A stretch of 64,000 bases of DNA from Streptomyces thermolilacinus SPC6. Lineage in GTDB: Bacteria > Actinomycetota > Actinomycetes > Streptomycetales > Streptomycetaceae. The DNA lies in contig NZ_ASHX02000001.1 in NCBI RefSeq assembly GCF_000478605.2, positions 496,001-560,000 on the forward strand. The letters are read 5' to 3'. A model generated the notes under the pieces. The model was not told the DNA's origin, made no database searches, and saw nothing but the letters and a program-made list of their open reading frames with translations. Of this stretch, positions 40,750-49,161 are shown one piece after another; position 1 is the first letter of the stretch, and each line of letters starts with the position of its first letter. The position numbers were made by a program, and so were the translations under genes.

Positions 40750-41700
40750 TCACCCGGCGTACGCCACCCACTGGGTCCACAGCGGCAGCAGGAGCAGCGC
40801 GACGACCGAGCTCTTGACGACGAGCGCGGCGGACAGGTCCACGCTCACCTCGTAGCGCTGGGCGAAGACGAACAGGTTCTGCGGGGCGGGCATCGCGGCG
40901 ATCAGGACCAGGTGGTGCAGCCAGTCGCCGTCCACCCCGAAGCCGTAGCGGCACACGGCGAAGGCGAGCAGCGGGAACGCCACGCATTTGAAGGCGACGA
41001 GCCACATCTCCTCCGCGGTCGTGTCGCGGACCTTCAGCCCCGTTCCGCCGAGGTGCAGCCCGAGGGCGAACAGCGCCACGGGCGAGGCGCTCTGGCCGAC
41101 GAACGCGGAGCTGTCGAGGACGACCTCCGGCACGCGCACGGCGAGCAGGTTGAGCACGATGCCCGCGTTGCAGGCGATCACGACCGGGGTGGCCAGGGAG
41201 GCGACGACGGCCGAGCCGAGCCGTCGGCCGGGGCCTCCGGCGCGGTCGGCCCGGCCCAGCTCCATGATCGCGATGATGACCAGGGACAGCACGCAGACCT
41301 GGAAGAGCAGGACGGGGAAGACCGGTGCCGCGTTCCCGAACAGCATGATGAAGACCGGGACGGCGAAGTACGCCGTGTTGACCTGGACGGCCGCCATGAT
41401 GCGCAGGGCCACGCCGCGCGGGTCGCGCACACCGAACGCCCAGGCCACGGCGCCCGCCAGGACGACGGCGGCGCCGGTCGCGGCCGCGTAGCCGGTGATC
41501 GCCCGCCAGTCGAACAGGGCGGCCAGGTCGCTGCGGTAGATGTTGCCGAACAGGAAGCACGGCACCGCGAAGAGGAACGCGTAGTCGGCGAAGACCTTGG
41601 AGCTGTCGGCCGGGACCACCTTCCGCCGTGCGAGGAGCACCCCGCACCCGAAGGCCAGCACCACCGGCGCCAGCTTCTCCAGAGCCCCCACCGCTCCCAT
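40750..41700 (-). CDS. AEC family transporter (auxin efflux carrier type)
   Basis: 316 residues with about nine to ten membrane segments and the AEC pattern: N-terminal LEKLAPVVLAFGCGVLLARRKVV, SDLAALFDWRAITGY, and the C-terminal half ending LLLLPLWTQWVAYAG. AEC permeases export organic acids or amino-acid-like compounds; the substrate is unknown. Stands alone, divergent from the membrane protein at 41887. Confidence 0.88.
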   Translation of the reverse strand: MGAVGALEKLAPVVLAFGCGVLLARRKVVPADSSKVFADYAFLFAVPCFLFGNIYRSDLAALFDWRAITGYAAATGAAVVLAGAVAWAFGVRDPRGVALRIMAAVQVNTAYFAVPVFIMLFGNAAPVFPVLLFQVCVLSLVIIAIMELGRADRAGGPGRRLGSAVVASLATPVVIACNAGIVLNLLAVRVPEVVLDSSAFVGQSASPVALFALGLHLGGTGLKVRDTTAEEMWLVAFKCVAFPLLAFAVCRYGFGVDGDWLHHLVLIAAMPAPQNLFVFAQRYEVSVDLSAALVVKSSVVALLLLPLWTQWVAYAG

Positions 41701-41886
41701 GCGCGTACCCCCGCCTCCCCGCCCGTGTCACCTCAGCGCCACTGATCATCCTCCGCTGGCGGCGGGCCCGTTCAGCCGGTGGTGCCGTCGGCCCACCCGA
41801 CCGCTCGGCCCGGTCCGGCCGACGGGTGGTGCCGGGTGAGTACACGTACTCATGTGCCAACGCCGTGGCGGGGGCACGGTACTGGG

Positions 41887-42342
41887 ATGAGAAAGCCGCC
41901 ATCGGCGTCGCCGGTCGCCCCGGACCCCGCCCCGACGCCCCGCCGCGCGAAGGGCGGCCGGGGCGCGGACATCGCGACGTCCTGTGCGCTGGTCGTGCTG
42001 GAGCTGGTGGCCCTGGCGGCGATCCTGCTCGTGTGGCCGTTCCTCGACCACTTCGAGCTCGACCCGCAGGCCTCCCGAAAGCCCTTCACCCTCTGGGACT
42101 ACCTCCCCGCCGTCGCGGTCCTCGGCGGTCTGGTGCTGCTGGCCGCCGCCCTGGCCGCGCGGGCGCGCGCCACGGTGACGGTCGTCTCCCAGCTCGTGAC
42201 GGGCGTACTGATCGCTGTCGTGGTGTTCGGCGGCGTGGCGCTCCAGCGGCACGAGGACGAGCGGAACAGGCCCGTCCCCGCCCCGACCGGCTTCACCGGC
42301 TGCCGCAGCGGCGGCGACTCCAGCGACTGCCCCGGCGGCTGA
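41887..42342 (+). CDS. Small membrane protein (possibly DUF6234 type)
   Basis: 151 residues. Three hydrophobic segments: SCALVVLELVALAAILLVWPFL, YLPAVAVLGGLVLLAAALAA and VVSQLVTGVLIAVVVFGGVAL. A charged, Pro-rich N-terminus and a C-terminal CRSGGDSSDCPGG with two Cys are seen. I tentatively connect it to a Streptomyces domain of unknown function. Its 3' end abuts the HTTM gene (converging). Confidence 0.6.
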   Translation: MRKPPSASPVAPDPAPTPRRAKGGRGADIATSCALVVLELVALAAILLVWPFLDHFELDPQASRKPFTLWDYLPAVAVLGGLVLLAAALAARARATVTVVSQLVTGVLIAVVVFGGVALQRHEDERNRPVPAPTGFTGCRSGGDSSDCPGG

Positions 42343-42352
42343 CCTCGGCTCG

Positions 42353-43519
42353 CTAGCGCGGTCCCGGGGCGTGCGCCCCTTGTCTGCCCTGCGCGGGCAC
42401 GGATTGACCGGCTCCGTGTTCTCGCCGGGGCGTCGGCAGCCGTACTCCGAACCGCCGCGCGGTACGTCGTCCAAGGCGCGGCAGGGAGGTGTAGAAGCGG
42501 TCCGGCAGGAAGACCGCGTCCGCGATGATCATGGCGCCCGAGAAGACCGGCAGCCCCAGCAGCACGGCGATGCCGAGATGCGTGGCCAGCAGCAGGGCGA
42601 GGACGGGGTACTTGAGCCTGCCGAACAGGACGAAGGGGAAGGCGACCTGCGTGAGGACGGTCAGGTAGCTGATGGCCGCGATCGCGAGCGGGTACTGGTC
42701 GAGGAAGTGCGAGAGCGCGGGCCACGGCTGGAAGAGCCGAAGGTGCAGCACGTAGTGGAGAGCGGTGCCGTCGGCCCAGAAGGAGCCCTGGACCTTGTAC
42801 AGGCCGGCCGATCCGTACAGGAAGCAGACCTGCGCGGCGATGACGAAGACACCGCAGTTGTGCACCACCGTGGTCAGGGTGTCGCGGGCGTCCCGGAACC
42901 GCTGCCCGGAAGGGCTCTTCACGCGCTTCGGCGTGTGCGGGGCACGCGTCGCCTTCCTCCGCGTTCTGCGCGCGTCGAGGGACCAGCGCCGCCCGCACGC
43001 GGTGAGCACGAGGTAGAGGGACATCAGGAGAACGAGGTTGTCTCCCCCGTCCGTCATGAAGATGGACCGCGCGTGGAAGGAGGTCACGACGACGGCGAAG
43101 AGGACGGACATGGCACGGGTCCGCCAGCCCAGCATGAACAGCGCGGACGTCAGGAGAGCCGCCGCGTAGCACAGCTCGAAGTACGCGCGGCTGTCGGACA
43201 GCAGCAAGAAGCTCTGCCAGCCCGTCTGCTCGGAGAGCTGCGCCGCCAGTGCGGGGGTCCACGGTGAGTCCGGGCCCCAGATCTGGTGACGGTGGGGGAA
43301 TTCGCGCAGCAGGAAGACCAGGTAGAGCAGCCCGTACCCGATGCGCAGCACGGACGTGGCGTACAGGGATACCGGCCGGTTGGTGACGAGCGTCCAGAGA
43401 GCGCCGTCCCGGAGGCGGAGCCCGGGTCGTTCCGGGCCTTCGGCCGGTGCGGCTCGTCCCGTCGTCGGGCCCGCCGCTTCCGCGGCGGCGGGTGTCTCGC
43501 GCGTCGGCTCATTTCCCAT
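42353..43519 (-). CDS. HTTM-domain membrane protein (vitamin-K-carboxylase-like)
   Basis: 388 residues with several membrane segments. SLYATSVLRIGYGLLYLVFLLREF and the SFHARSIFMTDGGDNLVLLMSLYLVL block are typical of HTTM proteins, the multi-pass domain shared with gamma-carboxylase. The full carboxylase C-terminal domain is absent. Transcribed after the DUF5819 gene with an 11-bp overlap (43509-43519); this pair recurs in actinobacteria as I recall, so a joint membrane function is likely. Function unknown. Confidence 0.85.
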   Translation of the reverse strand: MGNEPTRETPAAAEAAGPTTGRAAPAEGPERPGLRLRDGALWTLVTNRPVSLYATSVLRIGYGLLYLVFLLREFPHRHQIWGPDSPWTPALAAQLSEQTGWQSFLLLSDSRAYFELCYAAALLTSALFMLGWRTRAMSVLFAVVVTSFHARSIFMTDGGDNLVLLMSLYLVLTACGRRWSLDARRTRRKATRAPHTPKRVKSPSGQRFRDARDTLTTVVHNCGVFVIAAQVCFLYGSAGLYKVQGSFWADGTALHYVLHLRLFQPWPALSHFLDQYPLAIAAISYLTVLTQVAFPFVLFGRLKYPVLALLLATHLGIAVLLGLPVFSGAMIIADAVFLPDRFYTSLPRLGRRTARRFGVRLPTPRREHGAGQSVPAQGRQGAHAPGPR

Positions 43520-44234
43520 GAGGAGTGACCTTCCACCAGGGCAGGAGACGGTTCTCGACCGGCTTCGGGGCGCTGTCGGCTCCGGATTCCGGGACGGGGA
43601 GCGTGACGACGCGGAGCTGAATGAAGTCGAAAGCGTCGTCGTCGTAGTGCTGGGCCACGCGGTCCGCAGCGATGTTGCTCAGGTAATCCCGCATCATCAC
43701 GGCCCGTTCCGAACGCGCCGTGTCTCCCTCCCCGTGTGTTTCGACATAGGAAGTCCACGCGCGGCGCAACAGGTTCTGGGCGGTGTGGCTGGGAAATGCC
43801 TGGTGCTTGATCCCGGCCTCGTCAACGGCCGTCAGATCGAACCACGGGCCGACCCGCATCGCCCCACCGGAGCCGGCGTGTGCGGTTCTGGCCAGGATCT
43901 GACGGTTGACGGAGTCGGGGTTGGGTGCGAAAAGCCGCCAATTCTGCTCGAAGAGGGGATACACCCACGCGTCGATCTGTTTGCCGTACTTCCTGGAGAC
44001 GGGATTGGCGGGTGCCACATGAAAAAAGACGAGAACGAGGTGGATCAGGGTGACCGCCAGGCAGAGGAACACGGTCGCGCGGAGCGCCACTTCCAGCACT
44101 CGCGCACCCGCACTCCGCTTCCGGGACGGCTCCGATCCACTATCCCTTTCACCCGGCGAGCCCGAATGGATCTGCTCGCCTTCCCGCACTTCCGCCGGTT
44201 CGATTCGGCTCGACACCGTCCACCTTGCCTTCAT
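43509..44234 (-). CDS. DUF5819-family protein
   Basis: 241 residues. One membrane segment (LRATVFLCLAVTLIHLVLVFFHVAP) near residue 50, then an outside domain with WVYPLFEQNWRLFAPNPDSVNRQI, and C-terminal LPWWKVTPHGK. Resembles the DUF5819 family that is usually next to an HTTM protein. Overlaps the HTTM gene by 11 bp. Role not known; may be a cofactor for the HTTM protein. Confidence 0.75.
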   Translation of the reverse strand: MKARWTVSSRIEPAEVREGEQIHSGSPGERDSGSEPSRKRSAGARVLEVALRATVFLCLAVTLIHLVLVFFHVAPANPVSRKYGKQIDAWVYPLFEQNWRLFAPNPDSVNRQILARTAHAGSGGAMRVGPWFDLTAVDEAGIKHQAFPSHTAQNLLRRAWTSYVETHGEGDTARSERAVMMRDYLSNIAADRVAQHYDDDAFDFIQLRVVTLPVPESGADSAPKPVENRLLPWWKVTPHGK

Positions 44235-44280
44235 CCAGCTGTCAAAGACGACTGATCCAGCGGAGACGCCCGGCGGCGCG

Positions 44281-44305
44281 CGGCGAAATCGTTGAGATTT
44301 CGCCG
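44281..44305 (-). terminator. Terminator of the ice-binding protein gene
   Basis: Arms CGGCGAAATC and GATTTCGCCG with loop GTTGA, about 66 bp past the TAG stop (minus strand), before the DUF5819 gene. Confidence 0.75.
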
Positions 44306-44370
44306 CACGCCGTCATCCGGAGAACGCGCCGTCCGCAAACTTCCCGTCAGCCGTTGTCGCCGTGGTGCTG

Positions 44371-45642
44371 CTACGGCTTCGGCGCGTCGCCGTAGCCGTA
44401 GTTGCCGCCGGGCTGCTTGCCGTGGCCCTCGTCCGGCTGACCACCCTTGCCGTGGTCCTTCCCCTGACCGGGACCACCGGGCTTGTCGCCCTTGCCGTGG
44501 TCGTCCCCGCGACCGGGACCGCCGGGCCTGTCGCCCTTGCCGTGGTCGTCCCCGTGACCGGGACCGCCGGGCCTGTCGCCCTTGCCGTGGTCGTCCCCGT
44601 GACCGGGACCACCGGGCTTGTCACCCATGCCGCCGATGAGGTTCCCGGCGATGTTGCCCGAGGTGTTGCCGGAGGTGACGTTGTTGCCGGCGGTGTTGCC
44701 CGCGATGTTGCCGGAGGTCGTTCCCACGGTTCCCCCGCCGGTGACGAGCGGTCCGCCCAGGAGGCCACCGCCGATCAGACCCACGGTCGTCCCGGTCGTC
44801 GCGCCGGTCGTCGTCCCGGTGGTGGTGCCCGTCGTGGTGCCGTTCGTCGTCCCGGTCGTCGTACCGTTCGTCGTCCCGGTCGTCGTGGTCGAGCAGTCAC
44901 CCGGGAAGATCCGGTTGTTGTCGAGCGTCACGGCGCCGTTGCGGGCCAGCGCACGACCCTGGATGTTCGTTCCGGTGGTCACGCTGATCGAGGTCAGGGC
45001 CATGATGGTGCCCACGAAGGTGGAATTCGTACCGAGGGTGGCCGAGCTTCCGATCTGCCAGTACACGTTGCACGCCGAGGCGCCGTTGGTGAGCAGCACC
45101 CTGCTGGAGGAAGCCGTCGTCAGGGCTTCGGGGATCTGGAACACCCAGACCGCGTTCGGGTTTCCGCCGGCGTCCAGGACCAGGTCGCCGGTGAGCCCGA
45201 CGCCGGACACCGCGGTGTAGACGCCGGGAAGCAGGGTGTCGCCGTTACCGATTCCCGCCGCGAGAGCGAAATCCGTGGCCTGGCTGGCGGCATTGTTGTA
45301 CGCCGTGACCAGATCACTCTTCGCGTTGTTCGCCACCTGATCCGCCGCGTGCACGGTGCCGAGCACCTGGCCCGGAGGGAATCCGGAGATGGCGGTACCC
45401 GGGCTCACCCCGAGATCCTGGCTGAGCACGGTGGGGCCGGTGTTGGTGACTTCCGAACCGGCCAGAACCGAGAAACTCGCGGCCGTGCCCAGGGGGACGG
45501 GGGTGGCGATGGCCAGTGCCGGGGACGGCGTGACGGCGACCATCACAGCGGCAACCGTTCCGGCGAGGCCGGTGGCAAGCCATCCGGACAAGGAGCGGCA
45601 CTTGGAGCGGCACTTGTCCGCTGAGATCATTTTCAGCTTCAT
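44371..45642 (-). CDS. Secreted DUF3494 ice-binding-type protein with repetitive tail
   Basis: 423 residues. Signal peptide (LATGLAGTVAAVMVAVTPSPALA, about 22-44). About 47-250 is the DUF3494 ice-binding-like beta-helix: VPLGTAASFSVLAGSEVTNTG, LSQDLGVSPGTAISGFPPG, LLPGVYTAVSGVGLTGDLVLD, VWVFQIPEALTTASSSRVLL, NVYWQIGSSATLGTNSTFVG, DNNRIFPGDC. The tail has TTTGTT/NG repeats, SGN/AGN repeats, and four 15-residue copies of the type GDRPGGPGHGDDHGK. DUF3494 proteins bind ice or act as surface adhesins; in a soil mesophile an adhesin role is equally possible. The His/Asp-rich repeat could bind metal. Confidence 0.88.
   Translation of the reverse strand: MKLKMISADKCRSKCRSLSGWLATGLAGTVAAVMVAVTPSPALAIATPVPLGTAASFSVLAGSEVTNTGPTVLSQDLGVSPGTAISGFPPGQVLGTVHAADQVANNAKSDLVTAYNNAASQATDFALAAGIGNGDTLLPGVYTAVSGVGLTGDLVLDAGGNPNAVWVFQIPEALTTASSSRVLLTNGASACNVYWQIGSSATLGTNSTFVGTIMALTSISVTTGTNIQGRALARNGAVTLDNNRIFPGDCSTTTTGTTNGTTTGTTNGTTTGTTTGTTTGATTGTTVGLIGGGLLGGPLVTGGGTVGTTSGNIAGNTAGNNVTSGNTSGNIAGNLIGGMGDKPGGPGHGDDHGKGDRPGGPGHGDDHGKGDRPGGPGRGDDHGKGDKPGGPGQGKDHGKGGQPDEGHGKQPGGNYGYGDAPKP
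44444..44623. repeat. Four tandem 45-bp units encoding 15-residue repeats
   Basis: The unit encoding D-K/R-PGGPG-H/R/Q-G-D/K-DHGKG is repeated four times head to tail (180 bp). Inner copies are nearly identical in DNA, a sign of recent unequal exchange. Confidence 0.9.
44782..44888. repeat. gtcgtcccg-type tandem repeat encoding Thr/Gly tract
   Basis: Alternating gtcgtcccg, gtggtgccc and gtcgtaccg units over about 105 bp encode the TTTGTTNG repeats of the ice-binding-type protein. Confidence 0.8.
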
Positions 45643-45871
45643 CGAGAGGTGGTTCCTGTCGGAGAGAGCCGCGGCTTACCGGGCGCTATCGATCGCCCGG
45701 AGCCTTACGATTGGGTGGGATATTACACAGCAATGCCTCTGCGGCCGCCTTTATCAGGAAGGCGTCGGGAATATTCGGAAGGCAATAACTCAGGACGCGC
45801 AAGCATTCTTGAATACATACGAACGATGATCTGAACCCGCGCGGCTCGCGACCGTCCCCCCGCCCAAACGC

Positions 45872-45909
45872 CGGGAGGCCGTTTCGGATCTCTCCGGAAC
45901 GGCCTCCCG
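45872..45909 (-). terminator. Diverged copy of the tRNA-Pro terminator
   Basis: Arms CGGGAGGCCGTTTCGGA and TCCGGAACGGCCTCCCG with loop TCTC. The loop and the GGCCGTTTCGGA core match the terminator of tRNA-Pro copy 2 at 56197-56236. Confidence 0.8.
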
Positions 45910-45927
45910 ACCAACGACTGCCACAAG

Positions 45928-46000
45928 CCGGGGCGACAGGATGTGCATCCCGCGACCTCTTGCCCCCAGGAATTCGGGTTACCGGATCATCCGGATGGAC
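45928..46000 (-). pseudogene. Decayed tRNA-Pro copy
   Basis: Aligned without large gaps to the tRNA-Pro(GGG) genes: GCGACAGGATGTGCATCCCG corresponds to the T arm, and cctcttgcccccagg to the anticodon region, but the anticodon stem, D arm and acceptor stem are broken. It has the same orientation and the same upstream/downstream terminator order as copy 2. Probably an attachment-site relic marking the left end of the metal-resistance segment. Confidence 0.65.
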
Positions 46001-46410
46001 GGGCCGGCGTCGCGGCTCGGCCTTGCCCGGTTCGACCACGCGCACGGCCTTGCGGCCGCCCGGCGGGCCGCCGCCATACGGGGACCGGTTCCTCTCGGTC
46101 ACGTACTCGGGCCCGTGCCCGCGTCGGCTTCTTCGGTTCGCGGATGGTCGCGACAGCACCGCGGCCACGTGACCGCGGTGTCGTCGGCGGCGTTCCCGCC
46201 TCCGAGTCCGGCTCCGCCCGCAGCCACTCCCGTACGAGGACGGCCGCCTCCCGGCGGGAATACGGGGCGTCGTCGTACATGGCGGGGCCTCGGCGTCTCG
46301 ACGCCTCTGGCCGCTTCGCCGTGGCTCAGTCGACGGTGACGGTACAGGTGATGCGCTCGGCGCCTGGGAGGGGGGTGATCGCCCTGACCGCGCGGGCGCG
46401 CGCCAGGGCG

Positions 46411-47334
46411 TCAGTGCGTGTGGTCGCCCGGCGCCCTGGCGGCCGGGGCGGTGCCGCCCGCATGGACGGTGAAGGCGGCCGTACGCACCGTGCCGTCGTG
46501 CTGGAAGTCGAGGAAGAGCCGGTACGCGCCGGGGCTCGGAGCCGTGGCCGTGAAGGAGACCTCGGGCCCCGGGCCGCCCTTGTTGGGGTGGACGTGCAGG
46601 TAGGCGAGGTCACCCTCGCGCAGGGCGACGAGATGCCCGTACGCCCCCAGGTACGGCTCCAGGTCGGTGACCGGCTTCCCGCCCTTGCCGACCGTCAGCT
46701 TCAGCTCGCTCGGCCTGCCAGGCACCGGTGTCCCGTCGAGCGTGACCCGGTACCCGTCCACCTCCGCGGTCTTCGCGGCGGCGGGCAGCGGCCGGGGCGT
46801 GTACGTCCCCGCCACCGAGAGGTCGACGCCCAGCGTGAGGCCCTTGGCGCCATTGGCCGCAGGGGTGAAGTCGGCGAACGCCTTGTACCCGCCCCCCACC
46901 GGCAGATCGACCTCGGTGGACCAGGTCCCGTCAGCGGCCCGCACGGGGTGCAGGTGGCGGTAGACCGTCAGGTCGCGCGAGGCGACGATGAGGTGCAGCT
47001 CCTTGCCGTGTTCGGTCTTGTACGCGGTGACCTTGCGGCCGCTGCCGTCCTGGATCGAGAACCTCACCACGCTCCGCCCGGCCGCGACGCGCGGGGTCTC
47101 CAGAGCCAGTGTGTACCCGCCCTCGGAGACCTGGAGGCCACCCGCCGCGGCGCCCTGACCCGCCTCGTCATGACTCGCGTGCCCGCCGTCCCCCGCCTTC
47201 GTCGGGGCGGCGTGCTCCGTGTGTACCGCCTTCGGTTCGTCCACGGGCCCGACGGCCGTGCCGAGCCCGTAGGCGGCCCCGAAGGTCGCGGCAAGCGCGG
47301 CGGCGAAGGCGGTGATCTTCACTCCGGTGTTCAT
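46411..47334 (-). CDS. Secreted protein of a copper-type cluster
   Basis: 307 residues from ATG 47334, which follows GGGAGAGC. N-terminal signal/anchor VKITAFAAALAATFGAAYGLG, then His-rich segment (HTEHAAPTKAGDGGHASHDEAG) suited to metal binding. The body has YALALETP-like beta strands and repeated His/Tyr motifs (ELHLIVASRDLTVYRHLHPV, LREGDLAYLHVHPN). This type of protein often sits beside copper chaperones in Streptomyces. It shares a divergent region with copZ that has two CsoR-type palindromes. Role: likely extracytoplasmic copper binding. Confidence 0.75.
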   Translation of the reverse strand: MNTGVKITAFAAALAATFGAAYGLGTAVGPVDEPKAVHTEHAAPTKAGDGGHASHDEAGQGAAAGGLQVSEGGYTLALETPRVAAGRSVVRFSIQDGSGRKVTAYKTEHGKELHLIVASRDLTVYRHLHPVRAADGTWSTEVDLPVGGGYKAFADFTPAANGAKGLTLGVDLSVAGTYTPRPLPAAAKTAEVDGYRVTLDGTPVPGRPSELKLTVGKGGKPVTDLEPYLGAYGHLVALREGDLAYLHVHPNKGGPGPEVSFTATAPSPGAYRLFLDFQHDGTVRTAAFTVHAGGTAPAARAPGDHTH

Positions 47335-47389
47335 GGCTGCTCTCCCGTAGGGCAGGTAGGCGCTCACTGCGACTCACTGCACCTCACAA

Positions 47390-47404
47390 TACCCCCAGGG
47401 GGTA
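47390..47404. promoter_or_regulatory. CsoR-type operator 1
   Basis: TACCCCCAGGGGGTA is a perfect palindrome (15 bp, centred on A), the form of operators bound by CsoR copper repressors. It lies about 55 bp before the secreted-protein start on the minus strand. Confidence 0.7.
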
Positions 47405-47467
47405 CTGAGTCAAGCCGGGTCGGCGGCTTGCGGGAAATACGCACGGGGGGTATACAGGGACCCAGTC

Positions 47468-47488
47468 GGATACCCCTGAGGGGTATCC
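47468..47488. promoter_or_regulatory. CsoR-type operator 2
   Basis: Arms GGATACCCC and GGGGTATCC around a TGA centre are perfectly complementary. It is 34 bp before copZ. A partial site (GGGGGGTATAC at 47445-47455) lies between the two operators, giving a cluster of related half-sites. Confidence 0.75.
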
Positions 47489-47521
47489 AGGATCCGGCAT
47501 TCCACAACCAAGGAGGCTCTC

Positions 47522-47821
47522 ATGTCGTCGTCCTCGTCCTGCTGTACTCCTGACGGCAGCTGCTCCACCGGCGCCCCCACGTCCACGACCGCAGTCACCG
47601 TCGCGGACACGACCGTCATCGCGTTCCGCGTGTCCGGTATGACGTGCGGTCACTGCGAGAGCGCCGTCACCCGGTCCCTCGGCGCCCTGGAGGCCGTGGT
47701 CTCCGTCTCCGTCGATGTGGCGAACGGCCTGGTCACCGTCACCACCATCGGCGAGCCCGACGAGGCCGCGATCGCCTCGGCGGTCGATGACGCCGGGTAC
47801 GAGCTGACCGGCCGCGCCTGA
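47522..47821 (+). CDS. copZ: CopZ-like heavy-metal-associated copper chaperone
   Basis: 99 residues. The HMA fold from residue about 34 contains VSGMTCGHCESAVTRSLGAL with the M-x-C-x2-C copper-binding motif, then VDVANGLVTVTT. The N-terminal 30 residues have a Ser/Cys-rich segment (SSSSSCCTPDGSC). SD AAGGAGG is strong. Normally a copper-exporting P-type ATPase follows; here none does. Confidence 0.9.
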   Translation: MSSSSSCCTPDGSCSTGAPTSTTAVTVADTTVIAFRVSGMTCGHCESAVTRSLGALEAVVSVSVDVANGLVTVTTIGEPDEAAIASAVDDAGYELTGRA

Positions 47822-49161
47822 CCCGCCCCCTGTCGCCGCCGGCCCCACCCGGGCCGCCGGGGCCCGTCCGTACGGCCGGGCCCCGGCCTCACCGCGCGCG
47901 GGCCGGTGGCCGAGGTGCCGGGCCGCCCGGGGTGCCCGGCCGTACGTATGGTCCACGGCGTCAGGAAGGCGGCGGCCAGGGATGTGACGGCCAGGACGCC
48001 GAAAAGGTGTTCGTAACCGCCGAGGGGTGCCACCAGGGCGGCTCCCACGAAGGGGGCCAGAGCCGCGGCGGCGGTCACGGGCGCCGCGAGCAGTCCGGAG
48101 AGGCGGCCGTAGTGGGTGGCGCCCCAGCGGTCGGTGATGGCGGTGGCCTGGAGCAGGGTGAGGTTGCCGCGGACCGTTCCGGCCGCGACGGACAGGGCGA
48201 CGAGCAGGGCGTAGGGGCCGGGTACGGCGGCCAGGGCGGCTGTGGTGAGGCCGCCGAGCGCGATGAGGATCGTCGTGCGGGCCGTGGCGGTGGTACGTCG
48301 GGCGAGGGTGGCGTACAGGGCGCGGCCGAGGGTCTGTCCGGCGCCACCGAGGCCGAGGGCCCAGGCGGCCTGGCTGGTGGTGTACCCGCGTTCCAGGAGA
48401 AGGGGGACGAGGGCGACGACGACGGCGTACATCGCGAAGCCGGACAGGGTGAAGGCGGCGGCGAGCAGCAGGAACGGCCGGCTGCGCGCGGCGCCTTCAG
48501 TGCCTTCGGGGCCTTCGGCCCGGTGCGCAGGGCTGGTTGACGCGTCAGGCCAGGGTGCGCGCAGGGCCAGGGCGTGGGCGGGGATGGTGACGACGGCGAG
48601 GATGCCGGCGAGCACGAGGTAGGTGTGGCGCCAGGACAGGTGATCGGCGAGGGCCGCGGTCAGTGGCGCGAAGACGGTGGAGGCGAGCCCGCCCGCGAGG
48701 GTGACGATCGTCAGGGCGCGCACGTGATCGGGGGCCCACCAGCGGGTGAGGGCGGCGAACGCGGGCTGGTAGAAGGTGGCGGCCATCGCGAGTCCGGCCA
48801 GCGCCCAGCCGGTGACGAAGACCGGGACGTCGGGGGCCGAGGCCACGATGAGCAGGCTGATGACGCCGAGCACCGAACCGACGGTCATGACGGTGCGGGG
48901 GCCGCGGCGGTCCAGGATGCGGCCGACGCGGATTCCGGCGAGGGCGGAGACGACGAGAGCGAGGGAGAACGCCGCGGTGGTCGCCCCGGCCGGCCAGCCG
49001 GTCGCGGCGGTGATCTGCGGATTGAGGACGGGGAACGCGTAGAAGACGACGCCCCAACCAGTGATCTGCGTGGCACAGAGGGCGGGCAGGGCGGCGCGAG
49101 GCCGCGACCGCTCCCCTGTTCCGGTCGCGACCCCGCCCTCGCGGGTGTCCGGGTCGGTCAC
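47650..49161 (-). CDS. MFS transporter
   Basis: Twelve membrane segments can be traced, from ALPALCATQITGWGVVFYAFPVL to LFGVLAVTSLAAAFLTPW. The MFS motif-A-like region is IRVGRILDRRGPRTVMTVG. Likely exports a toxic compound or arsenic species as a neighbour of the ars genes. The open frame runs through a Gly/Pro/Arg tail and antisense into copZ to 47650, a 172-bp tail-to-tail overlap, so the true stop may lie earlier if a frameshift exists. Start GTG at 49161 overlaps the stop of the FAD gene (GTGA). Confidence 0.82.
   Translation of the reverse strand: MTDPDTREGGVATGTGERSRPRAALPALCATQITGWGVVFYAFPVLNPQITAATGWPAGATTAAFSLALVVSALAGIRVGRILDRRGPRTVMTVGSVLGVISLLIVASAPDVPVFVTGWALAGLAMAATFYQPAFAALTRWWAPDHVRALTIVTLAGGLASTVFAPLTAALADHLSWRHTYLVLAGILAVVTIPAHALALRAPWPDASTSPAHRAEGPEGTEGAARSRPFLLLAAAFTLSGFAMYAVVVALVPLLLERGYTTSQAAWALGLGGAGQTLGRALYATLARRTTATARTTILIALGGLTTAALAAVPGPYALLVALSVAAGTVRGNLTLLQATAITDRWGATHYGRLSGLLAAPVTAAAALAPFVGAALVAPLGGYEHLFGVLAVTSLAAAFLTPWTIRTAGHPGRPGTSATGPRAVRPGPGRTDGPRRPGWGRRRQGAGQARPVSSYPASSTAEAIAASSGSPMVVTVTRPFATSTETETTASRAPRDRVTALSQ

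Larger units (their letters stand above)
45643..46410. other. 770-bp region: AT-richer promoter area, decayed tRNA/terminator, gene fragment
   Basis: 45700-45836 is clearly less GC-rich than the surroundings and is probably the promoter of the ice-binding gene. 45872-45909 is a terminator and 45928-46000 a decayed tRNA. On the minus strand from 46280 a frame begins MYDDAPYSRREAAVLVREWL, which looks like the start of a real protein but soon becomes low-complexity; I regard it as a gene fragment cut near the decayed tRNA. Confidence 0.5.

Noticed and set aside
45928..46000. Functional tRNA
   Set aside because: Acceptor, D and anticodon stems do not pair; only the T-arm side is well preserved.
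45987..46280. Possible gene starting MYDDAPYSRREAAVLVREWL
   Set aside because: The start is plausible but the remainder is low-complexity and stops at the decayed tRNA; no support as a full gene.
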